DNA of 64,000 bases. It comes from Pollenia angustigena. Its lineage: Eukaryota; Arthropoda; Insecta; Diptera; Polleniidae. The translations under genes were made by a program, and so were the position numbers. Positions 1-10,689 of this stretch are shown one piece after another. The notes under the pieces were generated by a model. The model was not told the origin of the DNA and made no database searches. It was given only the letters and a program-made list of their open reading frames with translations. Numbering within the stretch: the stretch's first letter is position 1; the number at the start of each line of letters is the position of its first letter. Location of the stretch: positions 244,031,803 through 244,095,802 of the forward strand of contig OV884059.1 of the NCBI GenBank assembly GCA_930367215.1. Direction: 5' to 3'.

Positions 1-1597
1 TTTTTTCCCCCTTTCCTCTTCTCCTTTTTACATTTTTTTATACAAATGCACCTTCATCTAACTTTAAGTTGAAAAGTATGAGAATAACAAAATAAGCAGA
101 ATTGCAGAGTATGTGAAATTGATTACCCCTCCCCAATCTTGTCACCCCTCTTACCAATTAACTAAGAACTGATTTAAGAAAAATTGCAAGTGTGAAAGAT
201 AATTTTGGGTACGAAAGGGATAGAAAAAAAAGGCAAAACCTCAACCAATTTTTTTTTTTTTTTTTAGAAAGCCTACATTCTTATTGCTGCGGCCGCATGC
301 CACAAAAAGTATATTTTGAAAATTGGTATTTTAGAGAGTAAAAGGGAATTAACAACGAATTTTGTCAATATTTTATTTAACCCCATTTACGCCCGATTTT
401 ACCAAGTTCAGTTAAAACTAACTATTAATTTTACTTCCAGTTAGCAATATGTTTTTGGCTTTTAATCCTGTAGTTAATTTGAACATTCTACAAAATTTTA
501 AAAGTTTGTTTTTTATACTAAAAATATCACCAGGGTATAGACTTGAAAAAAAATTTAGCTTAAAAGAGCAAAACAGGAGAAATTAGCACTTTTTTTAAGC
601 ATCTTTTTTCATAATATATTTGCTTTCTTATTGTACAATAAGAATAAGTACATTTGAGTATAATAGCGCATTATGACGCACAATGTGTAAAAGGGAATTA
701 TATTATCCGTTGTAATAAACATACTAAAGACTGAAGTAAGCAATCACCAGAATCAACACTTTAAAAGAAAATTAATAAAAATGGTGATTCAAGTATAATT
801 CCAATGCATAACAAGACTCTAGACTTTATACTATAAAAATTATGAAGAGAATATATGTATCTTAAGCCCAGACCATGCCTAATTTTACGCCCACTTAAGC
901 AGTACTTCCCTGCGTGTGAAATATTGATAAGCTTGAATTTTCGTAAATTAAAAGTTGTTAATTTATGTGTATGTAAAAAAATCCTTTGAAGAAAATAGGC
1001 TTGGAGAGAGAAGTTTTTTAAACTAAGATTGTATACAGCTTTTTGTTCCAAAAAGTGCTATTTGTACGCCAAATTTTATTTTCTTCTTAAAAATCTGCAA
1101 TTATGGTAACAAGAAAAATTTCTTCAAAAAATTTTATAAGATAAACTTAATTTTTCAGATATCGAAAAAACTGTTTTTAACCTAAAATAGTTAAACAAAT
1201 AGTTAAAACAAATCTTTGGACCATTTAGTAGGAAATCCATAGATCATAATCTGGATCTAAATTTTTTTTTTTAAATTTATGCACTAGACAATGAACAATT
1301 TTAAGTTGTGTCATTTTTGATGATGTATTATTGGCACAAATTACCGAATTAATTAAAGTTATGTCATTTTGTCGGAATACTTTTCTAGTTTTGACACTTT
1401 TGCCAAATTCTAAACTGACACAAGTTTTTCAACGCATATACAAAACTTTTGTTAAGAAAAAAATTGTTGAACTGACAAATTAATTTGTAAAAAACCCTTA
1501 TTGAAAAAAAGCAACTAACAAATACATTTATATGATAAACATTGCTAATTTTAAATTAGTTTTGATAAGAAACTTATTGAAATAGGATTATATATTT
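1..1597. other. AT-rich DNA without a recognisable gene
   Basis: Only short open frames occur and none resembles a known protein. The stretch is AT-rich with several A and T runs, for example the T-run near 250-265. A single NotI-type octamer (GCGGCCGC) lies at 289-296, a GC-rich exception of unknown meaning. I see no terminal repeats or coding signal. Confidence 0.6.
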
Positions 1598-1853
1598 GAG
1601 GAGCTTAAAGCACAAGGGGTTTAAGTGCCTTTTTCTAAAATTGAGTTTTCCTATGGAATTATAGGTGAAGTTCGGAGAAGTTGTTCAGAGCACAAGAGGT
1701 GAATGTAGGATTCTTATCCGGACGCTAGATATGGTGAACAGTTCAAGCACTTGACATTAAAATACCTGCTTTGCTTGGAGCACAGGCGAATCAACCGGGC
1801 TTGTCTCATTATCAAACATAAGTCACTTGAACCCCTTGTGCTTTTAGCCCCTC
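1598..1853. mobile_element. MITE family M1, copy 1 (uninterrupted)
   Basis: A ~256-bp element with inverted ends: the left end reads GAGGAGCTTAAAGCACAAGG and the right end is its near-perfect reverse complement (CTTTTAGCCCCTC). The short flanks ATTT/ATTT may be a target duplication. It has no coding capacity. The same sequence recurs in the other orientation at 3908-4944, where it is split by an insert, so this copy is the uninterrupted reference. The superfamily cannot be assigned from the ends alone. Confidence 0.7.
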
Positions 1854-1920
1854 ATTTGTCAAAGTAAAACACTAGCGCCTGTATTGATATAAAAATTTCA
1901 AATCTAATAAAGGTTAACCT

Positions 1921-2715
1921 GGCGTTTACATTTGCCAGTACTGGCAAGACAGTAGCAATACATGCAAACCTTTTCACTAATACATGCACACTTTTCCAAC
2001 TGTCTTGCCCAGCCAGCAAAATAATCCGACGTCGTTCAGATATCTGAGAGAAACGTCGGCAAAAAAGTCGGAATCGTATACGAATTCTGTCAGATTTCTG
2101 ACCCAAAAATGTATGAAGTGGTTAACACGAATTCTGACAGACATGTCGTGGGAAATTCTTGTTTTTTGTCGGCATTTCTGATAGATATCTAACAGAAATC
2201 TAATAAAAAAGGCATGGGAAGTTCTGATGTGTTAGCCGAGATTCTTGCTGCTTTCCAACTGATAGCTGAAAGAAATAATTGTATTGCAAAATATGTAAAA
2301 GTACATGCATAATTATAAATTTTACACATACTTCCCTTTTTAATGCTTTTCATCTTGAACAAATAAAATAAAATTAAAATTATTTTCAATTGAATGACAA
2401 TTGTCATTATTTAAAAAAAATAATAAGTCTCGTAAGACAATTCTGAAGGAATTCCGTCGGAATTCTGTTGAAAATATCTGTACATAATTTCCCCTCGATT
2501 TATCCATGCAAAATCGATCAGAAATCGGCCAGACAGTAGGTATATTCAATGTCTGACAGAAATCTGAACGAAGTCTCTAAGAATGAAGTCAGACAATTGC
2601 ACGAAATGTCTGATTCAGACAATGTCGGAGTATTTTGCTGGCTGGGTTGTCTACTGTCTAGCAAATTTTGCAGACAGTAAAATTGGACAGTGATTTGGCA
2701 TTTGCTAACAGTAAT
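1921..2715. mobile_element. MITE family M2, copy interrupted by another MITE
   Basis: The left end carries GCGTTTACATTTGCCAGTAC followed by TGGCAAGACAGTA, the same terminus as the compact element at 35205-35361. The body is split at 2007/2647 by a 639-bp element. The continuation at 2647-2715 keeps the CTACTGTCTAGCAAATTT and GGCATTTGCTAACAG motifs, but the right inverted terminus is degraded, so that boundary is approximate. Confidence 0.55.
2008..2646. mobile_element. MITE family M3 (639 bp) inside M2
   Basis: Terminal inverted repeats CCCAGCCAGCAAAATAATCC (left) and GGAGTATTTTGCTGGCTGGG (right) bound the element. TTG lies at 2005-2007 and again at 2647-2649, a plausible 3-bp target duplication. 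The interior is dense in short variants of TCTGACAGAAATCTG in both orientations, a common subterminal pattern of DNA-transposon derivatives. There is no transposase remnant; overlapping short ORFs here are spurious. Confidence 0.65.
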
Positions 2716-3853
2716 CTAAAGTTTTGTTAGCAAAAGAGAAAAAAATAAAAATGTAAAAAAAATTAAAGCATTCATGACCACACACTTGAGTGTTGAGCGT
2801 ACAAAGTGATCGAAAGAAAGGAAATATTTTTGTCATTTTTAATAAATTTTAAATACCTCATAAATTATTCTTAAACAATCACACGCTCACTTTTATAGAG
2901 TATACAGGCAATTCCATAGATGAGGATATTTAAAAGGATGTGAATACGCAAGTGTTATATTATATAAAATAAGTAGTCTTCATGTAGATAAATAAGCAGA
3001 CATTTTTGCTATAAATTGTTCTTTCAGCAAATTTCTTGTTATAAAACCAATAAATATAGTTAAATATCTTTCCACGATGGTAACTTCTGATGATGTTTCA
3101 TTAAAAATTTTATAAAATTTATGCTTTCGAAATTAAAAATGGCGAAAACTACACGACGTACAACATAAAGCTGTGAAAATACATATATTCATATGTGATG
3201 AAAGATGAAAGTGCTCAACGGCAGGCAGTACAAGGAAGAAATATGTTTAAGGAAAAATTAAAAAAAAAAGTTTACTTTGCATGAAGCCAACTTGTAATAT
3301 TCTCTCACGACACATAAGAGGTTTACGCTACATATAATTTCGTATTCTTATTTCTTCTCTGCGTTCTTTTTCCCATTTTTTTCCTTTTTTGTTTTGTAAG
3401 CAAAAATTTAAAAAAAAGTTTACAACAGAAAGTGCCACCACGAAACTGAAAGGAATCATTAATATCCTCATCATCAGTATGGAGTCATGGGAAAAGCATT
3501 AACATACTGACTGTGGCTGCACATGAGGAGCCACAAGCACATTAGCATGCACAAACAACTTCTTTTTACGCAAAATTTTATAACTAAAGAAAATGTTATC
3601 CAAGCAATAAAAAAAAAGGAAAAAAAAAAAAAAAACGATGCGACTACATAAACAGCGGCATGAGAAAGAAAAGCATAAAATAAAAATTTATAAAGTAATG
3701 AAAAATTAAAATGGAACATTTACAGTCACTGTCTTCTTGGCAATAATTGATTAAGGAATAAAACACAAGTGTTACCAACAATTGGCGTTACAATTATATT
3801 TTTATATTCGGTAAAGCGAAAATAATAATGCAGTTTAGTGAGTTACGAGTATA
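2716..3853. other. AT-rich DNA without a recognisable gene
   Basis: No coding similarity, RNA gene or terminal repeat was recognised. A 17-base A-run lies near 3619-3635, and the remainder is ordinary AT-rich non-coding sequence. Confidence 0.55.
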
Positions 3854-3907
3854 TTAACCCTTAGATGTCCTACATGGTCTGGCCAGACCATATTTGACTT
3901 TCATATT

Positions 3908-4944
3908 GAGGGGCTTAAAGCACAAGGGGTTCAAGTGACTTCTGTTAAATAATGAGACAAAGGCGGTTGTTTCGCTTGTGCTCCAAGCGAAGCTGGTATT
4001 TAAATGTCAAGTTCTTGAATTGTTCACCATATGGGTAATTCCAAAGTGTTGAACGTGACAGTCGTACGCATCAAAAATGCAATAACATTTTAAGCAACAA
4101 ATATTTTTACGTTTTCTTAGCCCTTAAATTATAGCACTAAGAATGCACTATTATCTATGCTAAATTTTATGGAGGGCACGATTATAGGTCAAAGATAATG
4201 GCAAAAGAAGTAGCGCTTCGAACGTGAAAGAAACAAAAGTAGTTTTTTTGGCCATGTATAAAAAGGCGTAATTCAGCGAAACTTGGCACAATTTTTTAGT
4301 CAAACTACTTTCAGAATTTTACTTAACAATGTAACATTAAAATGTCTTTGGTTTGATTCCAAAATCTTCTATATATTTTTTTATTTAAGCCAAAATCTGG
4401 GTCGATACGTGACATTTCTAACGTAAAGTTTTTTCCGTAATAATTTAACTGAATAATGATCAAAATAAAATAAAAATTTACCGTTAATCCGAATAACATA
4501 TTACTCTTTGAACTCTTCCTTAGACTACAGACCATGTAAGAAATTTTTTTTGGAATTATTTTTATCAAATATCACCTCTTTTAAGAAAGATAAATATTAA
4601 AGAAAACATACAATAAAACATTCCCACATATAAGAAATTACGTTTGCACAACTTTGCAGTCTGACTGTTCATCTAAGTGAACAAATTTATGAGTAAATTT
4701 ATAAAATTAGTAAAAATCCAAATATTTCTCTATAACAATATCGTAAAATAATCAGCTTTTAAAAACTTTAAAATTTTCGGTCACGGTGGACCTTTTGACG
4801 GAAATGCTCATATCTAGCGTCCGAATGAGAATCCTACATTCACCTCTTGTGCTCTGAACAACTTCTCCGAACTTCACTTATCATTCCATATGCAAACTCA
4901 ATCTTAGAAAAAGCCACTTAAACCCCTTGTGCTTTAAGCCCCTC
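3908..4944. mobile_element. MITE family M1, copy 2 (split by an insert)
   Basis: The left half (3908-4032) begins GAGGGGCTTAAAGCACAAGG and the right half (4809-4944) ends with its reverse complement. Joined, they match the copy at 1598-1853 in reverse orientation. The break falls in the central CCATATCTAGC, and the segment 4033-4808 is foreign. The MITE lies within the TTAA-flanked piggyBac-like element. Confidence 0.7.
4033..4808. mobile_element. Unclassified 776-bp insert in M1 copy 2
   Basis: The insert is recognised by comparison with the uninterrupted M1 copy: CATAT lies at 4028-4032 and again at 4809-4813, where M1 has it once. The left end starts GGGTAATTCC, the same ten bases that end the foldback element at 38494-39655. 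The right end does not carry the inverse. No protein similarity is evident in its short ORFs. Possibly a truncated relative of that foldback family. Confidence 0.45.
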
Positions 4945-5192
4945 ATATGCAATATCTTTTTTTGTAGCAAACGTTTTAAGAAACGAAGGCTATGAATTCT
5001 ACAAGTCTTAAATCGAATAAAACAAATTTGAAATCATTTGGATCAGATTTTGGGCACAAAACACCACCCAGAAGAAATGTTCGCTATGGTCTGGCTCGAC
5101 CACAGGTACAATTAAAATACACTAAAGGGCAAAAATCCTAACTCGCAATACCAGCATGTACAAGCGGTACCGTACCTTTCAAGTTCAACTTA

Positions 5193-5465
5193 TTGCCGTC
5201 CATTGTGGTTATTTGTAAAACTACAATCAAAGCTCAGAGAAAAACTCGTTTTTGCTGCAAAGCTATGTGCCTTCAACATTGCAGAGACACAACAAAACGT
5301 ATACATATTTGCAAAAATTGTTTAACAAAATATTTCAATATTTTACTAAAAGATTATATTAAGGACGAACTTTATTTTAAATTAACACAAAAAAGGTACA
5401 AAATTTTGTTTAGTTTACTTATTTGGCTGGGGTTTTCATTTCATGTGGTGCACTTAGTAGTTTAA
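5193..5465 (+). pseudogene. piggyBac transposase C-terminal Cys-rich remnant
   Basis: This 90-residue open frame contains RKTRFCCKAMCLQHC, then RIHICKNCL about six residues on. Spaced CxxC/CxxH pairs after an RKTR motif are typical of the zinc-binding C-terminal domain of piggyBac transposases, which helps recognise the transposon ends. One Cys pair looks to have been lost or moved closer. The frame is only the tail of a normal ~550-600-residue transposase, with no catalytic DDD core upstream. It sits at the right end of a TTAA-flanked element, which supports the call. The ATG shown is simply the first in the frame, not a real start. Confidence 0.6.
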
Positions 5466-5489
5466 GGTTACAGAACATCGAAGGGTTAA

Positions 5490-6469
5490 ATAATTATTTA
5501 AAACATGTTTACTATATTGTGTATTTTTACAACAAAGAATATTGCAGTTTAAACTAAAATTGTGTGTTCTCCAAAGTTTACTTTTCTTACTTTTAATTAG
5601 TTCTTATTGACTTAATGTAACAACTGATTTTGAGATAAAATGTTCTAGTATTGTTTCCTTAAGAGTAAAGCATTTTAAAAAATAAAAGTTGCAAAATCGC
5701 ATTAAAAGGTTAACAACATTTTATCTCTGATGTTTGAAAATAAAAAAAAAAACAAATCGCTAAACCTAAATTGAAAAATTCCTAAATAGCATTGTATATC
5801 GACGTCCCATGCGCCATCCTTTCACTTCCCAAAGATTTCTTGTCATCTTTTCTTTGTTTTTTTTTATATTTTAAATACATTGCGTTGCTGTAAGGATTTC
5901 TTTGCGTACGTGTAGATGTGGATATTATCTGTGATGAAAGCTTAAAGTACAGAATAGAAAAAAAGGAAGAAGAGCGGAAAATTCCAACTTGAAAGAACTG
6001 ATAGTGTCATCAAAAAATTAAAGGAAAGACTCATTGTAATACATTAATAATAAAAGAAATTTTGAAACAAAAAAGAAAAAGACAATAAAAATATGTATCT
6101 ATATATCTATACATGTAGATATAAAAATTTAATAAATGTATGAATGTTTGGTTTAACTAAATAAATGATAAATTTTTTTAAAATTTTATGTAGGCGTGAC
6201 ACTTTCCATACCGAGTTAAAACTAATTTTAAAACTTTTAAGTATTATTATTGTTTCAAATTATACTATCCTCCTACAAACAGATCGTGATAGCGGCCAGG
6301 GGAGAGATATGTCCTACTAAAAACGTTCTGAACATCAAAATAATATTAATCTGCATTACCAATTTTTTAATTGTCTCGGTTGGAATAATGACAAAGAAGT
6401 TGCCTCATAAAGAATAAATTTTTATTTAAGTTTATTAAAGAAAACTATTAAAGCTAGATCTTTCAAATA
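5490..6469. other. AT-rich DNA without a recognisable gene
   Basis: No coding or structural signal was recognised. The sequence is very AT-rich with homopolymer A-runs and short ATATCTATA microsatellite-like stretches near 6098-6125. Confidence 0.55.
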
Positions 6470-7130
6470 CTTTTAATCAACAATTTTCAACTTTAAATTA
6501 AAGTAGTTTCTTTTTATATCGTCGGATACTTTGAACCTTCTGAAAGCTTTACACAAAATATGTATGTGAATACCAGAGGAAAGAAAAGGAAAGTTGACAG
6601 TTACCCTTTGAATTGACTCAGGCGATATTCCCTGCGAGAAATTATTGTCAATTGGTCCCACAGACTGGTCCTGGGAGTTGTGAAAATAGAACAGGTACAA
6701 AAAGCAAGAACTCATGACCAGTGAAAGGAGAACCAATCATGTAACTGGTTTATGAAGAACAAAAAGGTAGAAAAAGTAATGAATAGCAGTACAGTCTTCA
6801 CCGGTGGTGTGATACATTTTTTTGGGGAGAGTACTACATCGTATTGAAATAATACTACATCGTATTGAAATAATACTACATCTTCTTGAAATAATACTAC
6901 ATTTTAGTAACTGTCACTAAACATGTCCATGGAGAATAGATTGTGACTGGTCAAATGGTGTCAATTGACCCCCTCCAATGACAACCCCATGTAAAAGTGA
7001 AAGGTCTTATTCATAGAAAGTGTTAAAACTAGAACCGGTCTCTACCACCAAAGACCTATCACGGGAATACTTTGGTGTCAGTTTGCTTCCCTCTAGGGTT
7101 ATGACAGAAGCAACAGCAAATGAACCAGAA
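6470..7130 (+). repeat. Dispersed repeat family E, copy A
   Basis: This segment shares long blocks with 10983-11430 (reverse) and 21545-22190 (same orientation). Landmarks are CAGACTGGTCCTGGGA, GTGAAAATAGAACA, AGTACAGTCTTCACCG, TGACTGGTCAAATGGTGTCA, CAATGACAACCCCATGT and CCAAAGACCTATCACGGG. Several blocks are themselves inverted repeats, for example CCAAAG...CTTTGG around 7048-7076. An extra run of ATACTACATCGTATTGAAATA units lies near 6830-6900. There is no coding content, and the superfamily is not identified. Confidence 0.7.
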
Positions 7131-7564
7131 GAATCTTGTGAAGTTCAGTTGCTTTGGCACTTAAAGCATCGATTAGTCCAGATACGTTGCATTGAATTGA
7201 AATAAGCCAGAAATGGCAAAAAAAAATTCAGCATAGGACACAAAGAACTTAAGACGCTTGGCAATATTGAATTCATAAAGGCGTACAGGGGAACCGAAAA
7301 ACTATTTTAAATGATAAATTGCATTTAACTGTTTATAAATTATTTTTCTTTCATTTTTCTTGTACGACCTACTAGTTGATTTGACAATTGACAGTGTAAG
7401 TTAGGTCTTTAAGCGTTTATCATATCGCTTACCGGCTGCAATATTGGCACAATTCAAAATTTACTGTTTTGAGAAAACAAAGAAATTGTTAATGGAAATT
7501 TTAAAAATGATCTTAAGCCAATTAAGCTATTATTTCTAATATAAAAAAGTACGTCACTTTTTTA
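7131..7564. other. Non-coding flank before the RTE element
   Basis: No gene was recognised. This sequence separates repeat copy A from the target-site duplication of the RTE element. Confidence 0.5.
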
Positions 7565-7577
7565 CTAATTTGATATA

Positions 7578-9977
7578 TATGTATATATATATATGTGCTT
7601 TATTTACAACTGAATTAATTTACATGGCATATAAAACAATTGTAAAAAGTTCAAAGTGAACATAGGGCATCGACAAGCTCTCTCCATCTAACTCTATCGT
7701 TGGCCAGTGTTTTTGCGTAATTCCAGGGTATTTGGACTGATTCTAGTTCTCCTTTAGTACAGCGTGTCCAGGTGTTTCTTGGGCGGCCTCTTCTACGTTG
7801 CCCTTGAGGGTTCCAGTCTAAGATGGTTCTGGCGATATCACTGTGTGGGCGGCGTAAGATGTGACCTAACCAGGTCCATTTTATTCTTCGGATTTCTAAT
7901 TCGACACGACTAGAATTTGTTCGTAGTAGCAGTTCTTCATTTGAAATTCGGTTTGGCCAGAATATTCTCAATAATTGGCGTAGACAGCGCGGTTGATAAA
8001 AACTTGGAGTTTGCGAGTTGTTGCCTGTGTCATACTCAAAGTTGTGGAGCCATATAGTAAAATGAATTTGACACTGCAGTTGAAAATTCTTATTTTTGTT
8101 TTATGCGAGATGTTGTTGCATCTCCAAATTTTATTTAGTGCAAGAAAAGCACTTGTAGCCTTGTTAATACTATCGCGAATGTCTGCTTCTGATCCTCCGT
8201 CTTTGGTCATTTTACTGCCGAGGTAGCAAAAGCTGTCAACGTCTTCAATTACCTGCCCGTCTACAGTAAGCGGATTAACATTTGTTGTGCCTATTCTCAT
8301 AAGCTTGGTTTTTCTAATATTAATTTTCAGACCGACCTTTGCAGCATTTTCTGACAGGCATTTCAGCTTGGGTTGAATGTGTTCGAAGCTGTGCGCGAAA
8401 AAATAGATGTCGTCAGCGTAGTCGATGTCTCCAAGGAGGTCATTGATGTTTCAGCGAATGCCATAAGGTGCCTGACTATTTGTTGATTCTAAGGCAGAAT
8501 CCAGAAGGATTAGGAAGAGGGTGGGTGAAAGGATGCATCCTTGCTTTACACCTTTTTGGGTCTCGAAGTGTAGACTTTCCCTTCCGTTGAAGCGAACTGT
8601 AATTTCAGCATTTCTGTAAAGCTCACTAATCAGTGTGACAATTTTTGAAGGTATGCGTTTGTTTATAAGAGCGTTCCACATAGCGTTGCGATAGACAGAA
8701 TCAATAGCTCGCTCAAAATCTATGAATAGAAGATATAGATGTGTGTTAAGTTCTACTGACTGTTCAATGATTATGCGCAACGAGTTAATGTGATCGGCAC
8801 AAGATCGCCCTGGACGGAAACCAGCTTGTTCCGTGCGTAAAATGGAATCAAGCGCAGGGGAGATGCCGCGGAGTAGCAAACTTGCCATTACTTTGCTGAT
8901 TGCATTTAATAATGTTATTCCCCGCCAGTAATAGCTCGGGCAATGGGCTCTGATCCATATCGGAGCAGTTCTGCGGGGATGTTATCGGGACCGGCTGCTT
9001 TGCCATTTTTGAGCGAATTCAGGACTGCCTCAATCTCTTCACAAGAAGGTGCGGCCGTAGATATATCCCTTCTTGGGTTGCGGCGGATTGTGGTGGTTGC
9101 CGTGATTGCCTGTGTCTCGTTGGTTATTGATCCTGCAGCACTAAAAAAAAAATGTTCGCAATCGGTCCAACTGTTGTTCGGGATTCGTAAGTTCGGAACC
9201 GTTAGCATCTTTGATTGTTGCCGTAGGTCTTATATTATTACCACTCATTTGTTTTATCGTTTCGTATACGCCACGCAAATTTCCAATGTTTGCAGCAGTT
9301 TCAGCTTGTTGGGCTAGCTGTACTCGTACACAGAAATCTACCAACCTATCGCCGTTGTCATTTCTCGTCTCGCCAAGTCCTTGCGTGCCCATAACCGGGT
9401 GTAGATTACTATTGTAACTACCCACTTTAGCATTAAAATCACCCATAATAATCTTTATATCTCCCATCGGAAGAGAGCGTACGACTGAATCAAGTTGGGA
9501 GTAGAATTGATCTTTTGGTTCATCATCGTCGGGTTCGGTTGGGGCATAACACTGCACTATAGAAATTTTTCGAAATCTAGAGTTTAATCTCACCGTTATA
9601 AAGCGCTCGGATATGGCATTATAACATAAAAGGGCACTCTTTGCTTTTGGTGATAACAGAAGACCGACCCCATTTGTTCGTTGTACTGCATTTCCAGAGA
9701 AAATAAAGTAATAGCCCCCCTGAAGGTTTTTTGTTCCGGAGTTTGGCCAGCGTACTTCACTTAAACCAAGGACGTCAATGCTGTAGTTTGACATCTCGTT
9801 TTGGACTTGGTGAAGTCTCGATGGTTCTGAGAGAGTTTTTACGTTCCATGTTCCAATCATAAACCGGGTTTTGAATCCATAGGTCGTCATCGGAGGGTTA
9901 TCAGTTCTTATATTGTTGTTGATGTTTAAGTAATCGAGTAATATTAAAGATGGGTGACTGATTAGGCCATCGCATCG
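7578..9977 (-). mobile_element. RTE-type non-LTR retrotransposon, ends intact, internally deleted
   Basis: A 13-bp direct repeat, CTAATTTGATATA, lies at 7565-7577 and 9978-9990 and marks the insertion. Read on the minus strand, the element has an ~87-base leader before the first ATG (9890-9888), an endonuclease-RT frame, a short 3' UTR, and a tail of (TA)n-like repeats at 7578-7596. Such microsatellite tails replace poly(A) in RTE-clade elements. The 5' end appears complete, but the coding region is only ~2.2 kb instead of about 3 kb because segments are missing. A second, 5'-truncated member of the broad family lies at 61475-63010 and also ends in (TA)n. Confidence 0.85.
7651..9890 (-). pseudogene. 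RTE endonuclease-reverse transcriptase relic
   Basis: The 5' frame (9890-9141) is an apurinic-like endonuclease: GTWNVKTL near the start, then LGLSEVRW, a YAPTEPD block and MGDFNAKVG, all classic of the EEP endonuclease fold. It then jumps directly from GDRLVDFC to a linker normally much further on, so the endonuclease tail is deleted in frame. A run of A bases near 9145 shifts the frame into LNSLKNGKAAGPDNIP. Another deletion joins EPIARAI to WRGITLLNAISKV. RT motifs follow: QAGFRPGRSC, LFIDFERAID and VKQGCILSP, with YADD at 8409-8420. An in-frame TGA at about 8451 replaces an expected Trp. The C-terminal GHILRR...WNPQGQRRRGRP block is typical of RTE elements. The element is dead, with at least two deletions, frameshifts and one nonsense codon. 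Confidence 0.85.
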
Positions 9978-9990
9978 CTAATTTGATATA

Positions 9991-10689
9991 CTTCTAACTT
10001 ATTATTACTTTTTTGGTAAAATACATACTTATAAATAACGGAAAAATTTTGATATGTGTCACTATTGCATTATGAAAATAGATGGAGTCTCAAAGTATAA
10101 CCTTAATTAAAAAGGGCACATTTTAAGTAAAACAAATGTTTAGGTTTTAATTATGTTTATTAAAATTAGAACAAAAAAACAACAAGGACTCCTAAGGTTT
10201 TGTATGTTTTATGCTTAGTAAAAAAATCAATAACTTATTAAATAAAGTAATAAAAGTTTATGAAATTCAGTCCTTTTAAAACAAAATAATGTTTGTACTA
10301 TAACAGCTAGTGAAAAAGTTATTTTAAAATACTTTAAATAAAAATTCATGACTAACAAAATAAAGGAACAAAAGTTTATAAATTCAGTTCTTAAAAAAAC
10401 AATGTGTAGTACAAACAATGGTTTGAAAAAGTGATACAAAAATACCTGGGCCCTTTTTCTCAAAACTACAAGTAAAATACATTAACGTTCACTTAAACCT
10501 TCCCTCAGGAATTTTGTTCTTACGTGATATTATTATAAAGCACAGTGAAATAAAATTTAACTTAATATCTAATCGACCTGTTTTTTGGATTTGTATCATA
10601 CATAAGTTTTTTTTATAAAAATTTTTAATTTAAATTTTTAATTTTTCCTGTTTTTTGGGTACTTTTGGAAAAAGTTTAAAAAATAAAGT
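9991..10689. repeat. Non-coding DNA with two diverged ~127-bp tandem units
   Basis: Two similar units lie near 10236-10336 and 10366-10446. Each runs AAAAGTTTAT, AAATTCAGT, then a TTTGTACTA or GTAGTACAAA block, then a GAAAAAGT block. The flanking AAAAAGGGC (10110s) and GGGCCCTTTTT (10448s) are inverted, hinting at an old element. No coding similarity was seen. Confidence 0.4.

Larger units (their letters stand above)
3858..5485 (+). mobile_element. piggyBac-like element with TTAA target duplications
   Basis: TTAA lies directly outside both ends (3854-3857 and 5486-5489). The ends are inverted: CCCTTAGATGTCCT at the left, and the reverse complement of CCCTTCGATGTTCTG at the right. TTAA target duplication with ends starting CCC is characteristic of the piggyBac superfamily. 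A perfect 18-bp palindrome (ATGGTCTGGCCAGACCAT, 3874-3891) sits 16 bases inside the left end, and an imperfect version lies near 5092-5105. The right part encodes a Cys-rich tail resembling the piggyBac C-terminal domain. The left part is filled by MITE M1 copy 2, so most of the transposase is missing. Confidence 0.75.

Noticed and set aside
3474..3719. 81-codon hydrophobic minus-strand frame
   Set aside because: Its Phe-rich composition follows from A-runs on the plus strand; no signal peptide or membrane protein could be supported.
8943..9317. 124-codon plus-strand frame opposite the RTE coding region
   Set aside because: It is antisense to the recognised endonuclease-RT sequence and has no domain of its own.
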